Source of the DNA: Enterobacter chengduensis
GTDB lineage: Bacteria > Pseudomonadota > Gammaproteobacteria > Enterobacterales > Enterobacteriaceae
DNA: 64,000 nt
NCBI RefSeq assembly: GCF_001984825.2
Contig: NZ_CP043318.1
Coordinates: 4,402,001 to 4,466,000, forward strand
Reading direction: 5' to 3'
The notes under the pieces were generated by a model. It worked only from the letters and a program-made list of their open reading frames with translations. It was not told where the DNA came from and did not search any database. The position numbers and the translations under genes are program-made. Below, in pieces: positions 30,634 through 43,400 of this stretch (the stretch's first letter is position 1; each line of letters starts with the position of its first letter).

Positions 30634-30668
30634 CCCTCACCCCGACCCTCTCCCACAGGGAGAGGGAG
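30634..30668. repeat. CCTCACCCCGACCCTCTCCC palindromic repeat, short form
   Basis: CCCTCACCCCGACCCTCTCC followed by a short loop and GGGAGAGGG. Lies after alx, next to a REP-like copy. Confidence 0.75.
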
Positions 30669-30677
30669 AAATACAAT

Positions 30678-30707
30678 GTAGGCCGGGTAAGCGCAGCGCC
30701 GCCCGGC
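30678..30707. repeat. REP-like palindrome
   Basis: GTAGGCCGGGTAAGCGCAGC and then GCCGCCCGGC; this is the inverse orientation of the copies at 3781 and 6013. Confidence 0.75.
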
Positions 30708-30745
30708 AATTTCGTTAATCAATAGTTAAAAAACATGACGCAACA

Positions 30746-30766
30746 CGTAAAATCCAGCATTTTACG
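30746..30766. promoter_or_regulatory. perfect inverted repeat upstream of sstT
   Basis: CGTAAAAT-CCAGC-ATTTTACG, 8-bp perfect arms around a 5-base centre, about 120 bp before the sstT start. It could be an operator or an RNA hairpin; no regulator is assigned. Confidence 0.4.
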
Positions 30767-30883
30767 CTTCCCTCTATTCGCACATTCCCTATACTCGACC
30801 AGGCAAACATTTACTTACATCCGGACATAAATGTGACTAAGAGCACATCCAGGATGGAACGCAATTTCACTCAGGAATAACGT

Positions 30884-32125
30884 ATGAGCACACAATCAAG
30901 CGGTCTGTTCGCGCGCCTGGCGCAGGGCAGCCTCGTTAAACAAATTCTGGTCGGGCTGGTATTGGGTATTCTGCTGGCCATGGTGTCAAAACCTGCTGCA
31001 GAGGCCACTGGGCTGCTCGGGACGCTGTTCGTCGGCGCACTGAAGGCCGTCGCACCGGTTCTGGTTCTGATGCTGGTCATGGCCTCAATTGCCAATCACC
31101 AGCACGGACAAAAAACCAACATTCGCCCTATTCTGTTCCTGTATCTTCTGGGAACCTTCTCGGCTGCCTTAACGGCCGTTGTATTTAGCTTCCTGTTCCC
31201 GTCTACGCTGCATCTGACCAGCGCGGCCGGTGACATCACGCCGCCGTCCGGCATTGTCGAAGTGCTTCGCGGCCTGCTGATGAGCATGGTCTCTAACCCC
31301 GTCACGGCGCTGATGAACGGAAACTACATCGGCATCCTGGTCTGGGCGATTGGTCTGGGCTTTGCGCTGCGTCACGGTAACGACACCACGAAAAACCTGG
31401 TCAACGATTTGTCGAACGCCGTCACCTTTATGGTGAAGCTGGTGATTCGCTTTGCGCCAATCGGGATCTTCGGGCTGGTCTCCTCCACGCTGGCCACCAC
31501 CGGTTTTGACGCGCTGTGGGGCTACGCGCAGCTGCTGGTTGTTCTGGTCGGCTGTATGCTGCTGGTGGCGCTGGTGATCAACCCGCTGCTGGTGTTCTGG
31601 CAGATCCGCCGCAATCCGTATCCGCTGGTGCTGACCTGCCTGCGCGAGAGCGGCGTGTATGCGTTCTTCACCCGCAGCTCTGCGGCAAATATTCCGGTTA
31701 ACATGGCGCTGGCAGAGAAGCTGAACCTGGACCGCGATACCTACTCCGTCTCCATTCCGCTGGGTGCGACCGTGAACATGGCTGGCGCGGCGATCACCAT
31801 CACCGTGCTGACCCTGGCCGCGGTGCATACGCTGGGTATTCCGGTGGATCTGCCAACGGCGCTGCTGCTGAGCGTGGTGGCATCGCTGTGTGCCTGTGGC
31901 GCGTCCGGCGTGGCGGGCGGCTCGCTGCTGCTGATCCCGCTGGCGTGCAATATGTTCGGCATCCCGAACGAAATCGCGATGCAGGTTGTGGCCGTCGGCT
32001 TTATCATCGGCGTACTGCAGGACTCCTGCGAAACGGCCCTGAACTCTTCTACCGACGTGCTGTTCACCGCAGCGGCCTGCCAGGCGGAAGACGCGCGTTT
32101 AGCGAAGAATGCCCTGCGCGGATAA
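30884..32125 (+). CDS. sstT: serine/threonine:Na+ symporter SstT
   Basis: 413-residue inner-membrane carrier of the dicarboxylate/amino acid:cation symporter family. It imports serine and threonine with sodium. Visible: several hydrophobic segments, the serine-rich re-entrant loop [14 protein letters not shown] and the substrate-region motif [20 protein letters not shown]. Ribosome site CAGGAAT. Followed by a strong terminator. It supplies substrates that the tdc enzymes further downstream degrade. Confidence 0.96.
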   Translation: MSTQSSGLFARLAQGSLVKQILVGLVLGILLAMVSKPAAEATGLLGTLFVGALKAVAPVLVLMLVMASIANHQHGQKTNIRPILFLYLLGTFSAALTAVVFSFLFPSTLHLTSAAGDITPPSGIVEVLRGLLMSMVSNPVTALMNGNYIGILVWAIGLGFALRHGNDTTKNLVNDLSNAVTFMVKLVIRFAPIGIFGLVSSTLATTGFDALWGYAQLLVVLVGCMLLVALVINPLLVFWQIRRNPYPLVLTCLRESGVYAFFTRSSAANIPVNMALAEKLNLDRDTYSVSIPLGATVNMAGAAITITVLTLAAVHTLGIPVDLPTALLLSVVASLCACGASGVAGGSLLLIPLACNMFGIPNEIAMQVVAVGFIIGVLQDSCETALNSSTDVLFTAAACQAEDARLAKNALRG

Positions 32126-32130
32126 CAGCA

Positions 32131-32158
32131 AAACGGCAACCCTGAGGTTGCCGTTTTT
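32131..32158 (+). terminator. rho-independent terminator of sstT
   Basis: AAACGGCAACC, loop CTGA, GGTTGCCGTTTTT: an 11-bp stem with a T tail, 5 bp after the sstT stop. Confidence 0.9.
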
Positions 32159-32168
32159 AGTGTTTGTA

Positions 32169-32202
32169 CCCTCTCCCCGTGGGAGAGGGCCAGGGTGAGG
32201 GC
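32169..32202. repeat. CCCTCTCCCC palindromic repeat, short form
   Basis: CCCTCTCCCCGTGGGAGAGG followed by GCCAGGGTGAGGG. Between the convergent sstT and uxaA genes. Confidence 0.75.
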
Positions 32203-32219
32203 ATCAGGCCGCACCCGAC

Positions 32220-33707
32220 TTAAAGCGTCACACCACTCTTAAAGATCGCCAGCTCGCGGAAGTCGTTCTTCTCGTTGCAGGTCTGCCTGCCGCTGGCAAA
32301 TTCCACGATAGCGTCCACGAACTCCGTCAGCAGCTGCGGCATCGCCTTGCCGTGAATGAGCTGGCCTGCATCAAAGTCGATCCAGTGTTTTTTCTTCGCC
32401 GCCAGCTCGCTGTTGGTGGCAATTTTTACCGTCGGCACAAAACCGCCGTACGGCGTACCGCGACCGGTACTGAACAGCACCATATGGCAGCCGGCACCCG
32501 CCAGCGCGCTGGTGGCAACGGCGTCATTACCCGGTGCGCTCAGCAGGTTCAGACCGTGGGTTTTCAGGCGCTCGCCGTAGCGCAGCACGTCAACCACCTG
32601 GCTTGCGCCCGCTTTCTGGGTGCAGCCCAGGGATTTCTCTTCGAGCGTAGTGATCCCGCCCGCTTTGTTACCCGGCGACGGGTTCTCATAAATCGGCTGA
32701 TTATGGGCGATGAAGTACTGCTTGAAGTCGTTCACCATGGTGACGGTCTTCTCAAACGTCGCTTCGTCGCGGCAGTGGCTCATCAGAATACGCTCTGCCC
32801 CGAACATTTCCGGCACCTCGGTCAGCACCGTCGTGCCGCCGTTGGCGATCACGTAGTCCGAGAAGCGGCCCAGCATCGGGTTAGCGGTAATGCCGGAGAG
32901 GCCATCGGACCCGCCGCACTCCAGACCAAACTTCAGCTCGCTCAGCTTGCCCGGCTCGCGCGTGTCCTGGCGCATCACCTCGTACAGCTGGTGCAGATGC
33001 TCCAGGCCCGCCTCCACTTCGTCATCCTGGTGCTGACACACCATAAAATGGACGCGCGAAGGATCGAACTCGCCCAGCGTGTCGCGGAAGGCGTCTACCT
33101 GATTGTTCTCGCAGCCCAGGCCAATCACCAGCACCGCGCCCGCGTTCGGGTGGCGCACCATGTTTTGCAGCATGGTGCGGGTGTTGATGTGGTCGTCGCC
33201 CAGCTGTGAACAGCCGTAGGTGTGGCTGAACAGATGCACCCCGTCGATGCCTTCGGCATCGCGAGTCTCTTTCAGAAAACGCGTCTGGATCTGACGCGCA
33301 ATCCCGTTGACGCAGCCGACGGTTGGAAGGATCCACAGCTCGTTGCGGATCCCCACCTCGCCGTTGCCGCGGCGATAGATCTGCACCTCACGATCCGCCG
33401 CCTCCCGCGCTTGCGCAGGTAAATCAGGTTGATAGCTATACTCGTCCAGATCGCTCAGATTGGTGCGGGTATTGTGGGAATGAATATGTTCACCCGGCTC
33501 GATATCCGCCAGCGCATGCCCAATCGGAAGCCCGTACTTAACGACGTTCTCCCCGTTAGCGATGGGCTTCACGGCAAACTTATGTCCGCGACCGATCGCC
33601 TGACGCAGGGTGGTACTCTGGTTATCAACGGTCACCACGTCGCCTTCACCGAGATCCGTCAGCGCGACGGCAACGTTATCCAGCGAATGGATTTTGATGT
33701 ATTGCAT
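32220..33707 (-). CDS. uxaA: altronate dehydratase UxaA
   Basis: 495 residues. Dehydrates D-altronate to 2-keto-3-deoxygluconate in galacturonate catabolism. The N-terminal SAF domain covers about residues 1-95. The large dehydratase domain has FSHTYGCSQLGDDHINTR, IGLGCENNQVD and LECGGSDGLSGITANP, where the cysteines suit the Fe2+-dependent enzyme. It follows uxaC by 17 bp and forms the uxaCA operon. Confidence 0.96.
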   Translation of the reverse strand: MQYIKIHSLDNVAVALTDLGEGDVVTVDNQSTTLRQAIGRGHKFAVKPIANGENVVKYGLPIGHALADIEPGEHIHSHNTRTNLSDLDEYSYQPDLPAQAREAADREVQIYRRGNGEVGIRNELWILPTVGCVNGIARQIQTRFLKETRDAEGIDGVHLFSHTYGCSQLGDDHINTRTMLQNMVRHPNAGAVLVIGLGCENNQVDAFRDTLGEFDPSRVHFMVCQHQDDEVEAGLEHLHQLYEVMRQDTREPGKLSELKFGLECGGSDGLSGITANPMLGRFSDYVIANGGTTVLTEVPEMFGAERILMSHCRDEATFEKTVTMVNDFKQYFIAHNQPIYENPSPGNKAGGITTLEEKSLGCTQKAGASQVVDVLRYGERLKTHGLNLLSAPGNDAVATSALAGAGCHMVLFSTGRGTPYGGFVPTVKIATNSELAAKKKHWIDFDAGQLIHGKAMPQLLTEFVDAIVEFASGRQTCNEKNDFRELAIFKSGVTL

Positions 33708-33724
33708 ATCAACCTCAAACGGCC

Positions 33725-35248
<1,524 letters not shown>

Positions 35249-35349
35249 TCAACAAATAAATTACCCTCAACGGAGTAAACCGTTCTGCATCCCGCGCCAT
35301 TACTGGCTTTGTCCGCGACAATGAATGTCCCCACAAAGAATCATACATT

Positions 35350-35365
35350 TGTGATGTCACTCACC
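35350..35365. promoter_or_regulatory. CRP binding site, uxaC-exuT region
   Basis: TGTGATGTCACTCACC matches TGTGA-N6-TCACA in 9 of 10 key positions. Hexuronate genes are known to be under catabolite control. Confidence 0.75.
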
Positions 35366-35373
35366 TTTTAAAG

Positions 35374-35384
35374 TTGTATGACAA
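35374..35384. promoter_or_regulatory. candidate ExuR operator
   Basis: TTGTATGACAA is a perfect 4+4 inverted repeat around ATG, extended by near-symmetric flanks (AAG/GTT). Size and TTGT..ACAA form fit a FadR-subfamily GntR regulator such as ExuR, whose gene is nearby. No binding data are available here. Confidence 0.5.
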
Positions 35385-35613
35385 GTTATCTTTTCGCCGT
35401 CGCAAACTATACGCCGACGGAATGCATTACCGATGTTTGATACATCGGGTTTAACGGTACGGATACCGACTTATGCACGCTTACTTATGGCAAGGTTCGG
35501 GCCGTTCCGGGACATGCTCCCGGCTACGCCCCTCCCGTTACACAACTGCTCCCGGAAACGGTTGAGAAGTTGCCGCGCCCAGGCGCGGACATAACATGAC
35601 GATGAGGTTTTAG

Positions 35614-36912
35614 ATGCGTAAAATTAAAGGGTTACGTTGGTATATGATCGCACTGGTGACGTTAGGCACCGTGCTGGGCTACCTGACGCGTAACACCATA
35701 GCGGCGGCTGCGCCTACGCTAATGGAAGAGCTGCACATTTCGACCCAGCAATATTCCTACATCATTGCGGCCTACTCCGCGGCGTATACCATCATGCAGC
35801 CGGTTGCTGGCTATGTTCTGGATATTTTAGGCACCAAAATCGGCTATGCCTTCTTCGCCGTCACCTGGGCTATTTTCTGTGGCGCCACGGCGCTGGCAGG
35901 CAGCTGGGGCGGGCTCGCGCTGGCGCGTGGTGCAGTAGGTGCCGCCGAAGCCGCGATGATCCCGGCAGGGCTGAAGGCCAGCTCTGAGTGGTTCCCGGCG
36001 AAAGAGCGTTCCATTGCAGTCGGGTACTTTAACGTGGGCTCGTCGATTGGCGCGATGATTGCGCCGCCGCTGGTGGTGTGGGCTATCGTGATGCACAGCT
36101 GGCAGCTGGCGTTCATTATCTCAGGCGTGCTGAGCTTCGCGTGGGCCATGGCGTGGCTGATTTTCTACAAGCACCCGCGCGACCAGAAAAAACTGTCTGA
36201 AGAAGAGCGTGAATACATTATTGGCGGTCAGGAAGCGCAGCATCAGGTCAATAACGGCAAGAAAATGTCCGTCTGGCAGATCCTGGGAACCCGTCAGTTC
36301 TGGGGTATCGCCCTGCCGCGCTTCCTGGCTGAGCCGGCCTGGGGTACCTTCAACGCGTGGATCCCCCTGTTCATGTTTAAGGTCTACGGCTTTAACCTGA
36401 AAGAGATCGCCATGTTCGCCTGGATGCCTATGCTGTTCGCGGACCTGGGCTGTATCGTCGGCGGCTACCTGCCACCGCTGTTCCAGCGCTGGTTTGGTGT
36501 GAACCTGATTGTTTCCCGTAAGATGGTGGTGACCATGGGCGCGCTGCTGATGATTGGCCCGGGGATGATCGGCCTGTTCACCAGTCCGTATGTGGCCATT
36601 GCCCTGCTGTGCATCGGTGGATTTGCGCACCAGTCCCTGTCCGGCGCGCTGATTACGCTCTCGTCTGACGTCTTTGGTCGTAACGAAGTGGCCACCGCCA
36701 ACGGTCTGACGGGTATGGCCGCCTGGACCGCGAGCACGATGTTCGCCCTGGTGGTCGGCGCGCTGGCGGACACCATCGGCTTTAGCCCGCTCTTCGCCGT
36801 GCTGGCCATCTTCGACCTGATGGGCGCGGTGGTGATCTGGACGGTGCTGAAAAACAAATCCGCCGAGGAGCTGCAGAAAGAGACGGTTGGGAGCCCCGCG
36901 ACGCAGAGCTAG
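35614..36912 (+). CDS. exuT: hexuronate transporter ExuT
   Basis: 432-residue major facilitator superfamily carrier of the anion:cation symporter group. It imports galacturonate and glucuronate with protons. Twelve hydrophobic segments; motifs are GYLTRNTIAAAAPTLMEEL near the first helix and RGAVGAAEAAMIPAGLKASS in the first half. It is divergent from uxaCA and followed by a strong terminator, then by the giant glycosidase gene instead of exuR. Confidence 0.97.
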   Translation: MRKIKGLRWYMIALVTLGTVLGYLTRNTIAAAAPTLMEELHISTQQYSYIIAAYSAAYTIMQPVAGYVLDILGTKIGYAFFAVTWAIFCGATALAGSWGGLALARGAVGAAEAAMIPAGLKASSEWFPAKERSIAVGYFNVGSSIGAMIAPPLVVWAIVMHSWQLAFIISGVLSFAWAMAWLIFYKHPRDQKKLSEEEREYIIGGQEAQHQVNNGKKMSVWQILGTRQFWGIALPRFLAEPAWGTFNAWIPLFMFKVYGFNLKEIAMFAWMPMLFADLGCIVGGYLPPLFQRWFGVNLIVSRKMVVTMGALLMIGPGMIGLFTSPYVAIALLCIGGFAHQSLSGALITLSSDVFGRNEVATANGLTGMAAWTASTMFALVVGALADTIGFSPLFAVLAIFDLMGAVVIWTVLKNKSAEELQKETVGSPATQS

Positions 36913-36958
36913 CGTCAATGCACCTACTCGGCTAATCCCCCAAAAACCGCTGACCCGC

Positions 36959-37006
36959 AAAACCGTTCACTTAAGATATTTTGAGTGAACGGTTTACTGT
37001 TTTTTA
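36959..37006 (+). terminator. rho-independent terminator of exuT
   Basis: AAACCGTTCACT pairs with AGTGAACGGTTT (12 bp), followed by ACTGTTTTTTAG. Confidence 0.9.
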
Positions 37007-37498
37007 GAGGCACGAATAATCCTCAGCAACTCTGGCGCGTGCAGACCCAATGTTTTGTGCCCCTCTTTCAAGAGGGGCATTAGATTACCTATCCCGGACC
37101 GAATATTTACGCCGCATATCTGTGTCATTTTTAAATCACCCCCGTGTTTTTTTAACACAAAATAAACATTCATCTTCGATTATAATCCCTTTAGACATAG
37201 CATTATTACGATGTATTAATTCGAAATATGTGAAATGGGATGATAAAAATAACCTCCTATATTAACCATTGTTTTGCCAGTCAATATAGTGAGTTTATTC
37301 ATGTATTTTCATAAACCCTGTTTCTTTAGCCACCTCTTGCTATAGCTTTCCATTTGGAATGGTCCTCACCCTGGAATTTATTTTAACAAGCAGTTCGAGC
37401 ATCTGAAATAGTTTGTACCACCAACCTCTCTGAAAAATTACTCTTGATGGTAATTATTGTAAGCAGAGTTAATTTTAAACCTATAGAAGGTAAATTCA
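37007..37498. other. AT-rich region upstream of the giant glycosidase gene
   Basis: No gene is supported here. A second hairpin (TGCCCCTCTT...AAGAGGGGCA, 37058-37079) follows the exuT terminator. From about 37130 to 37498 the sequence is strikingly AT-rich compared with both flanking core genes, typical of acquired DNA and of H-NS targets. No clear ExuR-like palindrome or CRP site was seen, and no confident -35/-10 pair. Confidence 0.6.
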
Positions 37499-40400
37499 AT
37501 GAACAACCGTATAGTTTATTTTCAGGATTATATTGAGAGCAATCAAAATATTAGCACCGCTTCAGCAGACAACTACAGCATGACGCACTATGATGGAACC
37601 CCAAGAATACCTAATGGTCAATCCGTTACTAATATTCCGGCTGGAGCATGGTTAAAGTTTACGGGTTCCATTCCAGCCGGATATTATGCTACCTGTATGC
37701 TGTACGCATCAGCAATGGCAGGCAACCAGAAGGTCGAGATCCGCCTGAAATCTCTTGAGGCAGAGCCGACATGGCGTTTTAGTGTAAATACCGTTTCTGT
37801 CGAAAAGTTTTTCACTGAAACCGTAGGGCAGGCTGTAAATATCCCGGAAAGCGAAGAAGATATCGATATCTATTTTACCTTCCCGGATGGCTTTACCGGC
37901 TATCTGAACTGGTTCGTGTTCTGCCAGAACCCTGGTAATGAAACCCAGGAAGATAAACAGCGGCGTATGCTGTGGTTCAATGAAGCCCGCTTCGGGCATA
38001 TGATCCACTGGGGAGCGTACTCTGTATTGGGGCGCGGCGAATGGGTGATGAATAATGAACATATCCCCAAAGATGAGTATATTCAGGAAGCCTGCATCCC
38101 GTTTGACCCACAAAATTATGATCCAGAGTACTGGGCCTATGTTATCCAGAGTACGGGTCAGAAATACCTGACCGTCACCACCAAACACCATGACGGCTTT
38201 GCCATGTTCGATACAAACGTTATCGACTTCGCACCGTATGATGTCGAAAATACCGCTAGCATTCATGCCTCCGTATTGCGCCCTCTGGCACAGGCCTGTC
38301 GTGCACGCGATATCCGTTTTTGCTGCTATTACTCATGGCTTGACTGGGGCAACGTGAATGAAGTGGCTATCGAAAACGCCGCAGCAGTGGACCCTGCAAC
38401 CATTAATCCGGACGATGTCACTCGCTACCTGTCCGAGATAAAAGAACATCTCAAAGAGCTGATTGAAATCTTTGATCCGGCCCTGATTTGGTTTGATGGT
38501 TCCTGGGCTGCCTTTATTAACAGCTCAGTCTCTCAGGACATTGGTAACTTCCTGCGTCGCCTGTCGCCGGATATCATCATTAACGATCGTATCGGTAACT
38601 CTGCCGGCGACTTCTCGACAGCGGAACAAAGCATTCCAGCAGGTGCGCAAAGCGGCCCATGGGAAGCCTGCATGACAATGAACGACAGCTGGGGCTATAA
38701 CAGCAGCGATACCGACTGGAAATCAACCCAAACCTTGCTGGCCGATTTGCTGGATTGTGCCAGCAAAGGCGGTAACCTGCTGCTGAACACTGGGCCGACC
38801 GGTGACGGGGTCATCCCTTCGGCCAGTATCAGCCGCCTTGCGGAGCTCGGGGACTGGATGAAAATCTGGGGCGCTGCCGTTTACAATACCCGCGCCGGAA
38901 CGCTGGACGTCTCTGCCCAGCCGGGCGCTTATTGTACCGTCGGACGGGATAATACGCTGTACATCACACTGACGGAACGACCCGATGACGGGCTGCTGCG
39001 TATCGATTTACCCGTGAATCTGCCGGAAAAAGCGTACTGGCTGAATGCACCAGAAACGCCTGTGGCATACCAGACTGAAGACGGTTTTATGGTCGTCCCC
39101 CTGCCAGATGCATTATCGGACGATCTTGGCGTCGTACTGGCAATGACATTCGATGAACTTCCTCAGTCACGCCAGTACCCGGACAAAGCCCTGTTCCGCA
39201 GTGCAACGGCCAGCAATGTCTGGAATGGTGATACCACAAATTACGGTCCGCAGAATCTGACCGATGGTAATGACAGTACTCGCTGGGCCGCAGATAAAAC
39301 TGATAATGTCACGCTGACGATTAATCTGAGCCAGGCGGAATCGTTTGACCGGATCGCCTTCCGCCAGTATGAGCAGCGTATTGACGCATTCCGGATTGAT
39401 GTGTATTCCGGTGCAACCATGCTGACCTCTGTGTCTGGTTCACAACCTGCACAGAACTATGTGGCTTATCTGCCGAAAGCCATCACCGCAGACCGTATTG
39501 TGCTGACCATCATCTCTTGTCTGGATGCGACCGATCCCGCCAGCCTGTACACCTTCTCCGTATTTAATTCTGCCGATACGCTGTGGCCCGTCAATCTGCC
39601 GGTAAACCTGGCACAGGGTGCTCCAACCAGCGCAAGTTCCGTCTGGGATGGTGATGAAAAGCAGTACAGCGCATCCTACGCTACGGATGGGAATACCAGT
39701 ACGCGCTGGGCCGCCAATGATAATCCGAAGCTACCGATTACGCTGACGGTCAATTTCCTGAAAGAGGAAACGTTCGACCTTGTCCGTATCAACGAAGTCA
39801 CCTACGGTGACGGTACAACACGCATTGCCGCCTTTACGCTGCAGACGCTGGGTGAAGATGGTCAGACCTGGAACGACGTATTAAGTGGTACCGACATCAG
39901 CGCACCACTGGTCTTACCCTACCTAACCCGCAGCACTGCGATTCAAATTGTCATTACAGCCCTGACGGGGGCGGGTGGACCGTCATTCTGGGAGTTCAGC
40001 GTGTACCAGACGGCGCGGGAACTGACGACCATGACAGACGCTGAGCTGCTTGACGCGGAAGCCCGCCAGTGCTTCGAATACCTCTGGCGCGAGGCAAATC
40101 TGACCAAAGGTTCTGTTGGCTATGGTCTGGTGGCGGATACCAAAGGTTCGCGCAGCGCCAGCATCGCCTGCTCCGGTTTTGCCCTGAGTGGCCTGGTGAT
40201 TGCCGCTGAGCGTGGCTGGATCAGCCACGATCTCGCGCAGCAGCGCTGCCTTGATTCTCTGAACACCATTTATCAGAACGTCCCGCAATATAAGGGTTTC
40301 CTGTACCACTTTATTAATATGGATAACCCGATGGAAAGCAGCGGTGCGGAGTACTCCACCGTCGATACCATGCTGGCGCTTAACGGGATCCTGACCGCCG

Positions 40401-43400
40401 GTCAGTATTTTGGCGGCGACTGCGCCACCGTTGCACAGCAGATTTTTGATCGCGTTGAGTGGGATCAGGCGCTGGATTCCAGCGGCTATTTCACCATGTC
40501 GTGGGATGATAACTTCAAGATGAACTCCGCCGACTGGGGAGGATACGCAGAACAGTTCTGTATGTATCCGATGGCGCTGGGGTCAACCACTCATGCACCG
40601 ACACAGGGGGCGGATCTGTTTTATTCTCTTGAGCGTAAATATGGTCATTATGCTGACAGTGGCGATTTGATTTACGTGTGGGATGGCTCACTCTTCACCT
40701 ACCAGTTCTCGCATGCCTGGCTGGATTTCCGCCGCTTATGGGATCGTCAGGGTGCGGATTGGTGGCAGAACTCTGTCAATGCCAGTAAGGCCAACCAGCT
40801 GTTCTGTATTGATAACCACGATGCGTTCCCCTCGCTTGATGCGACTCACTGGGGGTTGACTGCCTGCCATGGCCCTGCCGGTTATAATGCCTTTGGCACA
40901 CCGCCATCCGGCTACATCGGGGCGAACGATCAGCACTACACCGACGGCACCGTCAGCCCGAGTGGCCCGATTGGCAGCCTGCCATTTATGCCACAAGACG
41001 TCCTGGCCGCCATGCGCCGCTGGTATAATGACCCGCGTTTGTGGACCGGCTACGGCTTCAGCGAATCGTTTAATCTCTCCAGCCCTGCGCCGTGGTATTG
41101 CCCAACAAACTCCGGCCTGATTAAAGGGTTAACGCTGTTGATGATTGAAAACTACCGCAGTCGTCTGGTCTGGGACACTTATATGAGTCACCCAGTACTG
41201 CAGCGAGGGCTGCCGGTTATTTTTGATAACCAGGCCGCGGAAACGATTTTCCAGGAAACCGATCCGTCTATCACCTACAGCAGTATGACAAACTGGTGGC
41301 AGGCGACAGGACGCCCGCAAAGCACTGATGGTGCCAGTATGGTGGTACAGAAAGCAGACGCCTGGTTTGAATTCACATTCAACAGCCGAAATGTGGCGTA
41401 TTACGGTGAGCGGGATAATGACCAGGGGGATATTGATTTTTATCTCGACGGAGAATACCACGGCACCGCCAGCGCCTGGGGAGCAACACATGAAGACAGC
41501 GATGTCATTTACGCGATTACCAATCTGGAGCCAACGTCTCACGTACTGAAAGGCGTTAAACGTAGCGGGGAGTGGATGACGCTGGATGCGCTAAAAACCT
41601 ACGCCAGCCACAGTTTTGATGCTGTCATCACCTCTGCGGCGGCGGCGGGAAATATGGCCAGCGTCGTGTTGACCCTGACGCAGAGTGCCGATTATCAAAG
41701 CGCCAGTAATAGTGAATCCTGGCAGGTTGATCAGAACGCAAGCATTTCAGCTGTCGTTCTGAGTCGGGATAAAAAAACGGTTACCCTTACGGTCACCGGT
41801 ATTCAGGACGGTGTCACGTACCACCTGGATGCTGCACATGTTCGGAATGAAATCCTGAGTGAAACGCTGGATAAACGGATTTTGACATTCACCTGCGATG
41901 TACTTCCACCAGAGCGGGTTTACGATGACACCGATCCCGATATTGTTTATGAAGGTTCTGACTGGTGGCCTGCCGGTAACCGTGATGCCAGTATTTTTTA
42001 TAATGAAAGCGCGGTTGCCGGAAATAATGGTGACAGTTTCAGCCTGACGTTTACCGGTACCGGCATTGCCTATTACTGTGAAACCAACAGCGACCAGGGT
42101 AATGTTGATATTTATATTGATGGCGTATTGGATAAAACCGTGAGTACCCACACTGATACGCATCAGGAGAGCGATATTCAATACCTGAACCTCACGTTAC
42201 CCCTTGGGGTTCATACCATCAAAGGCGTCAAGCGTAGCGGTACCTGGATGCAGCTGGATGCATTAAAGGTTTATAACCCAGGTGATATTGCTGTCAGCAG
42301 CATTTCCACTGACAGTGAAGATAATATCATTGTCACCTTTAACCAGGCGCTTAATGAGACTCATGCACTGGATCTCAGCCACTACGCCCTGGATGGCGAT
42401 GCGATTATCACAGCGGCTACCATTGATCGCCAGCTGTACCGGGTCACCCTGGCCACCCAGGATCTGCTTCTGAATAGCAGCTATACGCTGACCATCAGTG
42501 GTATCGATAACCAGAATGGGACCGCAACAATCGGAAAACTCACGGCCACCTTTGTCAACCGCGAAGGCCTGGTCAGATGGTATGCCTTTGACGATCTGGC
42601 GCAGGGCGTGGTCACTGAAAGCATAAGCGGCGATACCAGCGCCACCCTTAATGGCACAGTCTCTGCTGCGGTCGGGAAGTCAGGCTCCGGCTGCCTGTTC
42701 GGCAATGACGGCTATATTTCGCTGGGCAACTGGGATCTGCTACAGCAGCAGTATTTCACCATTGAGGCGTGGATCAACCCACGGGCCATGAGCGGTTCCG
42801 GCGCCATTATCAGCCAGCAGATGTCTGGTAATAATGACAGCCGCCTGATGCTGTACTACAGCGGAAACCAGCTCTATTTCTCCATGTCATCCGATGATAA
42901 CAGCGAGAACGTGGGTATGCATACCGAAGGGTATATTTATGACGATGGTAATCACTGGGCGCATGTGGCGTTGATCCGCAATGGCGATATCTTCAACCTG
43001 GCGATTAACGGTAATATCCTGCGCACCTATGCTGACAACTTTACGCAAACGAATAAGCAGCCCGTCTGGATTGGCGCCTGCATGAGCGAAAGCGGCAGCA
43101 CCGATCAATTCCTGGGGATGATTGATGAGCTCCGTTTCTATAACTGTGCGGTAACGCCTGACAAACTGGTTGAACACTACCGCCAGCTGGCGGACGACAA
43201 CTACTCACTGGCGTTAATCAATGGTTCTGCCGTGGTGACGTTCAAGCAGGCACAGCCGGAACCACCAACCGCCGATGATTTCCATTGCTGGATCAAAATC
43301 AATGACGAGATGAAAGTCGGTTTACCGGTGACTTCATTTAGCTGGGATAATAAGACTCTGCAAGCCACGCTACTGTTTGACGAGATCCCGCGGGCAGCAG

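Noticed and set aside
37050..37265. 71-codon frame upstream of the giant glycosidase
   Set aside because: It starts inside a hairpin next to the exuT terminator, has no ribosome site, and reads through AT-rich non-coding-like sequence.
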